Notes under the pieces: model-generated
The model's database searches: none
Told to the model about the DNA's origin: nothing
Seen by the model: only the letters and a program-made list of their open reading frames with translations
Shown here: positions 20,704 through 30,814 of the stretch, piece by piece
Numbering within the stretch: the stretch's first letter is position 1
Layout of the letters: every line of letters starts with the position of its first letter
Made by a program: the position numbers and the translations under genes
DNA from: Isochrysis galbana
Taxonomy: Eukaryota > Haptophyta > Isochrysidales > Isochrysidaceae
Reading direction: 5' to 3'
Assembly (NCBI GenBank): GCA_018136815.1
Contig: CM030941.1
Coordinates: 1,797,582-1,861,581, forward strand
DNA: 64,000 bases

Positions 20704-22529
20704 ATGCTGCGGTCCGCGGGGCTGGCGGCGTGGGGCGGCGCTAGGGCTCGAGGCGCGCGACCATGCGGCCCATCACTACCACGCCACTACTGCGTTCGCC
20801 CCGGCATGCACAAGTCGCCCATCACCGACCAGCTCTGGGCAGAGCGAGAGAAGCTCCTCTCGTGTGCAAGGGAAGGGCCGGCGGCCGGCGAGGGCGTTGT
20901 GTTGCGCAAGGTGCCGGCGGAGTCGGCGGTTGCGATGAAGTACGCCTTCTCGACCGACCACACCCTTCGCGACCAGTACCGCAACCCATTTGGCGGCGTG
21001 CGTATGGGCATACTGCTGGAAGACATGGATGCCACCGCGGGCAATATAGCGGTGAGCATGCGCAGTGCACGCTTGCAAAGCTCAAGGAGGAAGGCCGGTG
21101 GTCCGGCCGCGAGTCTCAGCCTATTCTCCCCCACACATGTAGGCGAAACACTGTGTTGGTCCAGGTGTCACCGACCCACCTCTACTAGTGACGGCTAGTG
21201 TTGACGAGATCTCCATGCTGATCCCTCTTCGTTTAGAAGACGACCTCACTCTCGCAGGCCAAGTGGCATGGGTTGGTCGGTCTTCACTTCAACTGCGGAT
21301 GGAGGTATTTCTGGCATGTGCCGCATAGAAGCCAGCTGCTCTTACCGTACGAGGCGGCAGTGCTGTGTAGTGAACTTGCGAACCACGCATTTGCAACCAT
21401 CATTGTGATGCAGGTGTTGCAGCATGGGAAGGTGGCCATGGCTTCTCTCTTCACATTTGTGGCTCGCAATCGGCAAACCCATAAGGCCATGGTTGTGCAT
21501 CAGCTGGATCCACAGACCGACCTCGAAAAACGCCGCTTCAAGGAAGCGCAAGCCATTGCGGACACCAAGAAGCAGAATCGGCTGAAGGCCATGCAGGCCC
21601 AGGATCATATGGAGGTACGCGCTCACTCATCATCACCGGGTCTGCATCGCCCTCTTGGGGCTGTGTCTCATTGTTTCCTCTCCGCACAGGCGAACACGGC
21701 GCAGGAGCGAGCGATTGCACGACTTTTGCAAGAATCGCAGCCATTGCTGACGATGCCGGCACTCGCAAGTCCACACGATGTCCTCATTCGAAACACGATT
21801 GCGTCCAACTCTCTCATTTGTCAGCCGCAGCAGCGCAACACTGCGGGCCGGATCTTCGGCGGATTTCTTATGCGCCGGGCTTTTGAACTTGCCTACGCCA
21901 CCGCTTATTTATTCGCAGGTTCTCGACCCACCTTCGAAAAGGTGAAATAGTCACCCTTCTGGTCCGGATGGCAAAACAAATTGTTGACGCCGGAGTCCCT
22001 CCATGTCATGGCTGCTCCTTCGCGTGCACACGTTGTGACCCTTCCAACGGCCACTCTGCTACCGTCGGCCGCAGGTCGAGCACGTGGATTTTAGGGAGCC
22101 CGTTGAAGTTGGATCTCTCTTGCGGCTCCATTCTGCGGTGATTCTCACTCAGTCAGAACTCGAATTCCCTTTGCTCACCGTGGACATTGAAGCGGTTGTG
22201 GCCCGACCCGAGCAACGGTGTTCGATTCAGTGCAACACTTTCACATTTACCTTCTCTCTCGAGCGCGACGAAATGGTGTGTCGCGTCACTTTTGCCCAAG
22301 AGCCTGAGCTACACATCCATGTGCGAGGAGCGGCGGCGACCAAAAAACACTGGCCGAGTGCCGGAGCACATCAACGCCACCTCCGATCTCATGAAGTGCG
22401 AATTCCTTTTTGTAGGCACGCACGGGGAACGACCGTCTCAAGCGGGTCCTAGCCTCGAATCTCGAGGAGGCCCGCAGACAGCTCCAGGTCATGCAGCTGC
22501 TAGGCGTTTCCCCTGACAAATCGGCATGA
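20704..22529 (+). CDS. Acyl-CoA thioesterase, ACOT9/10 type, mitochondrial (6 exons)
   Basis: Two-hotdog acyl-CoA thioesterase that splits acyl-CoA to free acid and CoA. Exons are 20704-21051, 21143-21304, 21414-21614, 21690-21941, 22075-22357 and 22416-22529. The N-terminus (MLRSAGLAAWGGARARGARP) is an Arg-rich presequence typical of mitochondrial import. Hotdog 1 shows NPFGGVRMGILLEDMDATAG, then VTASVDEI and GQVAWVGRSSLQLRME. Hotdog 2 shows RNTAGRIFGGFLMRRAFELA and GSRPTFEK-VEHVDFREPVEVGS across the exon 4/5 junction. The last exon is a plausible amphipathic end (NLEEARRQLQVMQLLGV). Exon 5 is 283 nt between two phase-0 junctions. The frame shifts by one base near 22290, between FTFTFSLE and LPKSLSYTSM: a sequencing error or a real lesion. 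Confidence 0.9.
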
Positions 22530-22899
22530 ACACTCGACCGAGAACGAAGTTGAGATAGGCAACTTCCCTCTATATTGGTGGACGCACAGCTGAATTTGTA
22601 CACGGGGTCATTACAACATTACAACATTTTGGCATTATGGAGGTAGCCCGTGTCGGTGCCATCACTATATCAATGAGTGTGAGTGTGAGGTGTGAGGCAC
22701 TGACTCGTATTGCTACCGATTCGTCGCTTACGCTTAGCTAGTGGGCGAAGCATCAACCAAGTTCATAACTTGATTCACATGGGGAGGCGCCTCGTGCTCT
22801 CCCCTCAGGCTCCAATTCCCCTCTGGGGGCCTGTCGGTCGTCGTCATGCTCTGCCTCCCGGCGCATGAGCTGAGCAATCAACACAACAACAACAACAAA
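22530..22899. other. Spacer 3' of ACOT
   Basis: Contains a short (CAA)n run at 22880-22898 where the next element begins. Nothing else is supported. Confidence 0.4.
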
Positions 22900-23743
22900 G
22901 GTGTCGTTCCGTCAAATGTGGGACATGAGTCGAATTGAGCGATCGAATGTCCATAGGTACACATAGCGTTATTTTAAAATTAAATGTAGACTAGCGTAAC
23001 ATTCCCTGCTTCCCGCGACGCGTGTCCCCCCGGAGGGCGCCGTGTCGGCGCTTTTCGATTGTGATTACTTGTAACTATGGGCACGGCGCGATGTGCATCG
23101 GTCACCCCGCGGGGGCGCCGTGCATGCGCATAGAAACTTTTTCCCCTAAGGCCCACATTAACGTAAAGTAGCCATATACGAGATGTTTCGTTGCGCAGCA
23201 CGTGTGATTACTTGCAATCATTGTGCACGCCGTGCGTATGCGCATCGGCTCCCCCCCCCCCTCGCGAGGGCGCCGTGCGTGCGCATAAAAACTTTTTCCC
23301 CTAAGGCCCACATTAACGTAAAGTAGCCGTATACGAGATGTTTCGTTTGCGCAGCACGTGTGATTACTTGCAATCATTGTGCACGCCGTGCGTATGCACA
23401 TCGGCTTCCCCCCCGCGGGGGCGCCGTGCGTGCGCATAGCAACTTCCAGGAAGGTGCACGCCGTGCGTTCACTCTTTCCGCGGGGGGACTCTGGACGCAG
23501 AGGCGGTTGGGAACCGCGGGGGCACCCCCCTGGGACCGGGGAAAATATTACCGTATACTGCGAAAACACTAACGTAAACAACCGGTACGTCTTTCTGGTC
23601 TCTCCTCTTCCCCGGGTCCCCTCCCCCGGGTCCCCTCCTCCCCCTCTCATCGACCTACCAGAGAGAGACGGCTCCTACTGCCTGCCTCCCTCCTCCCTCC
23701 TCGCTCACCCTCCAGCTCTCTCCTCGCCCTCGTCTTCCTCACG

Positions 23744-25064
23744 ATGGTGGCGACTCGGCGCGCATCGGTACGGTCCTCCGTCCTCTCCTCTCGTGCTCCT
23801 GCTCGCTGGTTTCGTTCGACTCGCTCGACACAGCCACCTGTCGACTGGACGCCGAGCGCAAGCGCTGCTCGCACGACTCGTTCCTCTTCCTGCTCCAAGG
23901 GCGCGGCGGAGGAGGCGGAGCCTGTTCGCGTTCCTGATGCCGAGGAGGAGGCCCTTTCCCCGACCGATGAGGCGACCACCACCACCACCGACGATGACTC
24001 CGGGCCTGTGGGAGGAGAAGAGGAGAACGAGGACTGTGCGTCGGACGCTCCAGGTCTTCTTGTTCCCATCGCGCGGGTTGCGGATGTCGAGGAGCCAGCC
24101 GAGTCGATGGAGGAGGTCGAGACCGCCCACGCGCTCGCTCTCACCGATGAGAAAAAAAAAACCTTTTAATATTCTCGCCACGCGCGCGGCTATGTAGCTG
24201 TCTATCGTAGCCAGGTCCATGTGGGCAGGGGGGCCGCCCTCGGCGGGGGGCCCGAAGGAGAGGGGAGTCGCGGCGGCGCGCTCCATCGCGTCCAAGTATA
24301 AACTTAGTTGCTCTCACCGATGAGAAGGAAGCCGAGGAAGAGGACGAGAAGGCGGAGAAGGCGGAGAATGAGAAGACGGCTGCGTCCGACGCACCAGTCG
24401 GAGAAGTCTTCACTCGGTTCGAAGAGGCGCCACGCAGCTGGAAGAGGCCACGCAGCTCGAGGAGGAGGAGAAGGGCGAGACCGCCGAGGAGGCCGAGACC
24501 GCCGAGGCGCCCGCTCCTGCCAAGGCGAACGAAAAGGAGGGTGAGGAGAAGACGGAGGAGAAGGAAGAGGAGACGTCCGACGCACCCGCTCAGGAGGGGT
24601 TGGAGGTGGCCACGCAGCTGGAGGAACTGACTCAGCTCGAGGAGTCCGCGGAGACCGCAGCCGAGCAGACCTCCGCGGAGGCCGCGATCGAGACCTCCAC
24701 GGATGCCTCGCGTGTGGTGGAGGACCATGCGTCCGACGCTCAAGCGGACGCTATGTTGGAGCCCATCGTTGACGAGAAGGAAGACGACGACATGTTTGAC
24801 TTTTGGGACATGGCCAAGGAGCCCGATGGGGCGAAGGAGCCGGAGGAGCCAGTTGAGGAGGAGGCCGTCGTGAACAGTGGCTCATCAGCGGTGGACTTGA
24901 GCGATGTCGCGGCTGGTGTTTCCAATGACTCCATGCACATTGACCTGACCGACGAAGCGGTAGATGTGGCGGCCACGCCTTGTTCGACGAATAGTGAGTC
25001 GGCACCACCGGAAGGGGCAGCAACCGCGTCAGCACGGGTGTTGGGAGTGGGGGAGCGTGATTAG
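23744..25064 (+). CDS. Acidic low-complexity protein carried by the GTGTCG element, interrupted
   Basis: I do not recognise this protein. The frame opens MVATRRASVRSSV, becomes strongly acidic (TDEATTTTTDDDSGP, VEEPAESMEEVETA), has ATQLEE-type short repeats (QLEELTQLEES), and ends with a mixed segment (DDDMFDFWDMAKEP, MHIDLTDEAVDVAAT, VLGVGERD) and a stop at 25064. A 156-bp LINE insertion at 24154-24309 cuts it. After that insertion the frame changes by one near 24435. The second family copy (27414-31656) has lost this ORF while keeping both sides of it. It could be an element protein or a captured host gene. Confidence 0.45.
24154..24309 (-). mobile_element. 156-bp internally deleted LINE copy with target duplication
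   Basis: The 17-bp duplication GCTCTCACCGATGAGAA lies at 24137-24153 and 24310-24326. On the minus strand the insert begins AACTAAGT-TTAT-ACTTGG, then ATGGAGCGCGCC and the MERAAATPLSFGPPAEGG-type start. It jumps after about 110 bp to the LINE 3' end GCGAGAATATTAAAAGG and closes with ten T. The empty site has only two T at that place, so about eight T came with the insertion. It is a natural minimal retroelement with both ends. Confidence 0.9.
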
Positions 25065-25155
25065 CTTTGTAATAATAATATTAGCTTTGTAATTGTAATA
25101 ATAATAACCAAAAAGAAAACAAATAGCCTGGCCCTCTTTTGACGGAACGCGACTT

Positions 25156-25473
25156 TCATCTCACCGCTTTCCATCGTGTCGTTCCCCGTCTCGTTCCTCG
25201 TCGCTACCGTTCCTCGTAAGATCGTCTACGCTCGAACTGAACTCTTCTTCGCTCGATAGCCTTTCCTCGATTGGCGCCGCTCTTCCGTTCGCTCTCCGTG
25301 TTTTCGTTTCCGTCGTCCGACTCATCGCTAGTCGCCCCCCAACTTCCGCCGCGCCTCTCGCCGCTTCCCTTCCGTCCCTTCTGTTCCCATCTGAGGCAGT
25401 GGTAACCTCGGATCCGTCAGTCGGCCGGCGCGGTGAGGTGGGCGGAGAGAGAGGAGGGGAGCGTGGCGCGCTC
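25156..25473. other. C/T-rich spacer downstream of a retroelement 5' end
   Basis: On the minus strand this follows ATGGAGCGCGCC at about 25476 and may be N-terminal coding of that truncated element. There is no domain or stable frame. Confidence 0.35.
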
Positions 25474-25690
25474 CATGACCCTATCGTTTTACCGATAGTT
25501 CAAGACTCTAAGATCGGTATGTAGTGGTACTCGTATGACTCAAATTCGACTCTATAGAAGTCTCTTAGTATGTATTTCCACGCTATCACGTTCAGCGCTT
25601 TTAGGCTTTCTGGTGTGTTTGCACCGGGGTATGCGAACAATCTATCGGTGACGGACGGATTCGGAGCACTGTACCAGCGTACTAGCATGC
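25474..25690 (-). mobile_element. LINE C-terminus joined head-to-tail to another retroelement 5' end
   Basis: On the minus strand, 25690-25505 encodes DRLFAYPGANTPESLKAL and WKYILRDFYRVEFES, the LINE C-terminal block. A few bases later comes the hairpin CTATCG-GTAAAA-CGATAG (25481-25500), GGGTC and ATGGAGCGCGCC. So a 5' end follows directly on a 3' coding fragment in the same orientation. Confidence 0.75.
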
Positions 25691-26509
25691 CGCGACCGTT
25701 TCATCCGCGTCTGTGGAGAAGTGGTATTCATACAACTGGAATCCCTGGAGGTGATCACCGTCAACCAGAACCAGAGAATGTTTTTGGTTGGTGATGGGCT
25801 TCAGCTGTGCCGAGAATTCGGCGCGCCAGTCGCGCGTGTGCGATGACAGTGCTTGTGGGTCCGTTGCGATGCGTGGGACCCAGCATCCAGCATCCGCTCC
25901 CTGCTTGAGCCTCAAGCTTGAGCGGATTCGGGGATTCGAACAACCCATTTGAGTAAAAAAGTTGTTCGGTCTCTGTGTTCGATCCAACCTTGTGTTGGGT
26001 GAAGGAGTCCGGAGAACGTGCGCTCAGTCGCACGTGGAAGAGGGACGAAACCCTCTCGGCGGGGGTACCATGTACATAATGTAGTAGTACCATGTTTCAT
26101 GTTTGGCCCAACCTATATGGGTCCCAGTGACTGTGAGAAGAGCAACATAGATCAGAGTTACCCTTGAGAGCTAGCTCGCGCGACAAGCCAATGACGTAGG
26201 TCCACTACCGATGACGTCACCCCTCGGACTAGAAAACTCCATCCTACAAAACAACTGCGGTTAAACACTTAACACTAAACACCCCCCCCCTAAAAAAGGC
26301 GAACGCGCTCTTTTTAACTTGTAGGCGAAAGTACGAGGGGAAGAATGCGTGCTACTTAGCAAACTCCAATTTTTGGGGCAACCCGGACCCCCCGACGTGA
26401 AAAATTGGACTGTAAGACTCAAATTTTCAGACCCCAATTTTCTCTCGGGGATCGTGTGCGTAGGGCCTCAAGGGAACGGAGAGGTCGTCGGGTGGGTGGG
26501 GTTTCCGAG
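25691..26509. other. Spacer 5' of the plastid-protein gene
   Basis: Mixed sequence with a C-run at 26281. The minus-strand frames at 25682-26100 show no domain. No gene is supported. Confidence 0.4.
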
Positions 26510-26959
26510 ATGCTGCCGCTGGCTCCAGTGTGCATCCTGTTGACGGCATTCACTCCGACGCTGCGCTCACCGGCGGCGATTTCGCCGCTCTCAGTCGGCC
26601 GCAGCATACTGCCCCTGATGGTTGACGAGGCGCTCGGCTACAAGATTGTCAAAGGCAAACGGATCCCTCTGGACTCCAGTGGGTTTGATGCCGCTCGCAT
26701 GGGTGAATGCATCGAGCCAGTCGACCCTCTGGTCGGGTTGACCGTTCTTGGTGCCGCTGCTCTTGTCGCCTCTTTTGGTTTCAACACAGCGCGCAATCGG
26801 GCTGATTCGGCTCTCGAGGGTGGCAATGTGCCACGCCGGCGGGCTCTCACCTGGCTCGGACTGCAGATCGGGGCAGCCTTCTACATCGGGCCACAGCTGA
26901 GCAATCCCTGCTCGAACATCAACTCCGAAGACAGGTGGAGCGGTGGCAAGCGGTCTTGA
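26510..26959 (+). CDS. Small plastid-targeted membrane protein, function unknown
   Basis: 149 residues from the ATG at 26510. The leader MLPLAPVCILLTAFTPTLRS is a hydrophobic signal sequence ending in A-F, followed by hydroxylated and basic residues (TPTLRSPAAISPLS). That is the bipartite plastid leader (ASAFAP type) of algae with complex red plastids. The mature part has VDEALGYKIVKGKRIPLDSS, one transmembrane segment (LVGLTVLGAAALVASFGFNT) and a basic patch (RNRADSA...NVPRRRAL), and a second weakly hydrophobic stretch before the end. Single exon. The open frame extends upstream, but without a leader-like start. I do not recognise the family; a thylakoid or envelope protein is a fair guess. 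Confidence 0.6.
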   Translation: MLPLAPVCILLTAFTPTLRSPAAISPLSVGRSILPLMVDEALGYKIVKGKRIPLDSSGFDAARMGECIEPVDPLVGLTVLGAAALVASFGFNTARNRADSALEGGNVPRRRALTWLGLQIGAAFYIGPQLSNPCSNINSEDRWSGGKRS

Positions 26960-27413
26960 GCGCACTGCGTCAACAGTGGTTCCGTGGATAGCACGGTCAA
27001 AGAGAAAAACAACCCACTATAAGAGAGCTTAGAACAGCCTCGATTGGATATGGGCTGCAGGATGACGCAATCTACGCACGGATTCTGCGAGAACCCTGCC
27101 GGTGCTTTGTTGCAGAAGTCACCTTTTCACTGCTCTCTAGATATCCCCTGCTTTCCTCAATTAATGAAAAGGACGATTGGAGTACTTTTTGCTACTGCTA
27201 ATATGATGCATATTTGCTATTTGCCTGGCCGTACAATGTATAGCAAATAATATGCTTAATTTAATACGAGTCGGCATCGCATTTGAAACATCTCTTGGAG
27301 ATGCCTACTACTGCTACTAGAACAATTCTCACTGCGGGAGGCCGAAGCCATCGCCCTAAGCCCCACACTCACCCCCCTTCTGCTTCTACGCCCCCGGCTG
27401 AGGCTCGTTAGTA
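26960..27413. other. Spacer between plastid-protein gene and next element
   Basis: Nothing supportable beyond the 3' flank of the plastid-protein gene. Confidence 0.4.
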
Positions 27414-27536
27414 GGTGTCGTTCCGTCAATTGTGGGACATCAGTCGAATTGAGCGATCGAATGTCCACAGTTGTATATAGAGCAGTATTTTAAAATTAAA
27501 TGCAGACTAGCATAACAACTTTTTTTCTCTGCTTCC

Positions 27537-30500
27537 AACTATCGTTAAAACGATAGGGTCATGGAGCGCGCGCCGCCGCCCGCTCTCGCTGCCGCTGCCC
27601 TCGCCATGATGGACGAAGAGCTCATGGACACGCCGCTGTCGCCGAAGCGACCGCGTCAGGACGACCCCCCCAGTCAGGTGGGCACAGGAGCCGGCGGGCC
27701 GCGCCCGCGCATCACCACGAACGTCACGTACAAGGCCGCCATGCTGGCACCAGCCAGCAGGCAACACACCTCCAGCACAATCCACAGCCACACCTACCAC
27801 AAAGCACCAGAGGGACGAACCCATAGGGAAGGCCCCCGGGCCGGGACCCTACACAGCCGCGTTACCGCCCTCGTGCTCCGGCGCGAGGGGCCGGCCCGGC
27901 GCCATACAAGACAGGACCCCATTGGGGAAATGTCGCATCAAAACAGGCACTGGAAAGAGCAGCTTTGGACCCCCATCAGGGGAGACAGCGGCAACAGGGA
28001 GGACGACACCGGGGAGACACTCCCCAGAGACGCCCAGAGGCACGCGGACGACCGCGCCTCGGGCGCTGGAACGACCAGCAAGACACCGGCCCCAGAGGCC
28101 CAACATAACCAGCACAATCACGAATTTGGGCCAACACAACAGACACTCCACACAAAACCCGCGAGAGGGAGTGACAACGCGGTAGACGCACTGAGACAAC
28201 TGGACTCTAGAGAAGCAAGACAAGGCAGAGGACTAACCTTGCCTCCCCCCACGGCCACACAGGTGGCCCTCCTCGACGAAGACCTCGAGCCCGAGCTTCA
28301 AGAAGAGGCCGAGTTTCCAGATTCTCACAAAATCATCATCACCTTCACGGCGTACGAGAAGGGCCACAAGGCCAAAGACGAGGAGACCCTAGGCGCCATT
28401 GTTGCGCATCTCAACAAACTAGAAGGCGTCGACCTTGAACCCGACTTTCTGTCTAAGAGCGCTTCCGGACCATGGGAAATAATGGTTACGGCAGATTGCG
28501 CGAATCAATTTCGCGAGATGTTCAAAGACGTAGTCGACTTTCGCAAGGCGGGCATTCCGTGCCCTATAGCGGTCAAATATCAAACTCTCGACGAGAAACT
28601 CAAGGGGCTACCCCGGGCGTCCGACAAAGCGGTAGCCGGCGCTTTCCAAGACGTCTCGGCGCACCTAGTGGTGCGCAACTACAAGTTCGAGTTGAAGAGC
28701 ATTATCACGATCAGCTCGCTCGCCAAGGCGGTTGAAAACCAAGGCTTCTACTTTCTCCAAGGAAACCAAGAAAGGACCAAGATCCTCACCAAAGAAGGGG
28801 TGCTAGTAACCCAAGGCAAGAAAGAGGTTTACCACCTCTATGTGACTCCCAAGCAAGGCTCGTTCAAATCGTTCGACTTTCCGCGCAAGATACTCCTCAG
28901 CGTTAACGGAGCCCCCTACCCCATCGAGTATGCGGTCCGAAACTGCCGCGAGCTCGGCGGCGACATAAAGAACCTGTACATCCACGCAGGTCCAAAGGGA
29001 TGCAAAGGATACAAAAAGGACTACGCTATGGCCTTCCAACCCCCCCTTCGCATGTGCGTGTGCGCAGAGGAAAAAGCAGCGCGACTCGAGCGTGAAGAGC
29101 GCAAGCGCACGGCACCGCCGAAGAAGACTATCCACGAGGCCATCAACCCGGGCTCGCTCGAGCTATGCAAACGTTTCCCCAACGGGAAATGCCCCATGAA
29201 TATCGAGGGCAAGGCGTGCAACCGATCGCACGATTATCCGGGCGCGTGGAAAGACGGCGCATGCACAATTGTATGCGCGTTTCCGCGCGCGAGTGCCGGA
29301 CATCCCGGAAAGCAACCAAAGGGAGGATTTTGCACCCTAGGTGCCGAATGCCGCTATCTCCACAAGTACGCACGCCTAGCCCGTCTGTCGCGTCGCGGCA
29401 ACGCATTGATCATATACGCACTCACATTCAACTCCACCCTTGGATACCCAGGTGAGGGACCGGTTACTATCGTGTCCTACAACATCAACGGTGCCGGGCA
29501 CGGCGCCTTAGGCTCGGTGCTAGCCCAAGCGAGGAAAGCGAGGGTAGACATCCTACTTCTGCAAGAGCTTCATGCCTACGCAGACGGCAGGCAACACCGC
29601 GCATGCATGACCGCCAAAGCGTTGGGATGGCAAATGGTGCAAGCACCAGCGAACATCACTGACCCGGCGAGTGGGGTGGGAATTGCGATACGCGACTCCT
29701 CCCCAAGAGTGAAAATGTTACCGGATACGGCGGAAACGCTAGTCGAAGGCAGATGCCTACGAGTTAGATGCGTAATAGAATCTAAAGAATTGGAACTAAT
29801 ATCTATATATCTGAGCGCCGCGCCCAACTTGAGAGCCACCCAGATAGAAACATTGAAAACGAGCCCCATGGGAAGAGAACACGACACCATTATGGGAGGC
29901 GACTTCAATTGTGTAGAGGATGTGGAGAGAGACACAAGGAAGCACACGAACCGTGAGGAATATGGAAACGCCCACGGACCCAAACTAAGAACGACTATGA
30001 ATGAGATAGGATTAATGGACGCATACAATCTAGTGAACGGTAACATCAAAGGGGGCTTCACCCGACTTTCGGGGACCGTTCACACGCGAATAGACAGGAT
30101 CTATTCCCCCATCGTATGCTCAAACATCAATTGGCAGACAATCGGCCCGCACCCGGCACTTTTTACGGGGAAAGGCGCCTCGGACCACCTCCCGGTGGTG
30201 GGCACCTTCGAAATATTAGGGTTCAAACCCGGACGCACATACGACGTGCGAATAGACAGCGAACTTTTAGGCGCGGAAGACACGCGGAGAGTTATAACAC
30301 ACCTATGGAGAAGCCACATAAAACCTGAGACACCGGACGAAGACATCGACGACGCGTGGAGCAACGCGAAAAAGGCGGCGGCAATTTACCTTCTATGGGC
30401 AACAAGACAGAACAAAGAGCAACAGGAAATAGCAAAGGCCGTCGAAGAGCTTGCATTGATTGGGATAGAGCTCAACGATGGCGAGCCAAACGCGAGGAAA

Positions 30501-30814
30501 GTGGATAGAATGCGCGAACTCAATGAAAAGGTAGATGCGATTCGCAAGAAGTCCAGACCGACGATCAAAGAAAGCTTCGACTCCCTCAAATGTGAGGAGA
30601 GGATGACGAAAGAATTCTTTCAAAGATTTCAAACGCGCGCCTCTAACAGCGCGATCCCAGAACTCTTCATCACTAGGGACTGGAACGCCCCGGGGGACGA
30701 CATGAGGAACACGACCGCAGATGATGCGGAAATAAGAAGCGAACTACGCAAGTATTACGTATGGCTATACCAGGAACGCCGCAGCACCAGAGACCCCGAA
30801 TCTTCAGAAAGATT
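27537..30814 (+). mobile_element. Non-LTR retrotransposon, 5' half, with target duplication
   Basis: The sequence TTTTTTTCTCTGCTTCC occurs at 27520-27536 and again at 30815-30831. The insert begins with the hairpin AACTATCGTTAAAACGATAG and reaches ATGGAGCGCGCG at 27561. It ends in mid-ORF, after the linker that follows the endonuclease, with no reverse transcriptase and no 3' UTR. It therefore looks 3'-truncated and yet bounded by a duplication. The surrounding DNA is the GTGTCG element, whose uninterrupted counterpart is at 22900. Confidence 0.85.
27561..30811 (+). CDS. LINE polyprotein: NLS-like N-terminus, RNA-binding-like region, CCCH fingers, APE endonuclease (truncated)
   Basis: One uninterrupted frame of about 1080 codons. 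Residues 1-235 are low-complexity with a basic SPKRPRQDD motif (possible nuclear signal). Residues about 255-520 form a globular region that starts KIIITFTAYEKG; I infer RNA binding from its position. Residues about 535-600 hold Cys/His clusters (CKRFPNGKCPMN, CTLGAECRYLHK), the latter a good CCCH finger. Residues about 637-875 are an APE-type endonuclease: VSYNINGAG, ILLLQELHA, GVGIAIRD, IMGGDFNCVED, TRIDRIY and ASDHLPV. The following linker (RRFQ-like, RKYYVWLYQER) matches the region just before the reverse transcriptase of the 56064 copy, where this copy stops. L1/Tx1-like, with ORF1 and ORF2 fused. Confidence 0.9.

Larger units (their letters stand above)
22900..25155 (+). mobile_element. 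GTGTCGTTCCGTCAA-family element, full-length copy
   Basis: Left terminus GGTGTCGTTCCGTCAAATG (22900); right terminus CTTTTGACGGAACGCGACTT (to 25155). The ends are inverted over TTTGACGGAACG but differ outside it. Inside, from left to right, are a TCGAATTGAGCGATCGAATG block, two to three tandem units of about 157 bp (starts near 23181 and 23337) built on GCACACGTGTGATTACTTGC-like and GCGCCGTGCGTGCGCATA segments, a pyrimidine-rich leader and an acidic open frame (23744-25064). A small LINE copy sits in that frame. The second full-length copy is at 27414-31656. Class is uncertain: inverted ends suggest a DNA transposon, but no transposase is recognised. Confidence 0.7.

Noticed and set aside
23181-23470. 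Tandem units with conserved blocks and variable middles, superficially CRISPR-like
   Set aside because: Units are about 157 bp, only two or three per copy, lie inside a dispersed eukaryotic element, and have no spacer diversity or cas genes.
23696-24295. Overlapping minus-strand frame of about 200 codons over the acidic ORF
   Set aside because: It is Ser/Arg-rich and contains the retroelement start read backwards; it is a shadow of the plus-strand frame.
25900-25960. GGGGATTCGAAC-like T-arm sequence suggesting a tRNA
   Set aside because: I could not find matching acceptor, D and anticodon arms around it.
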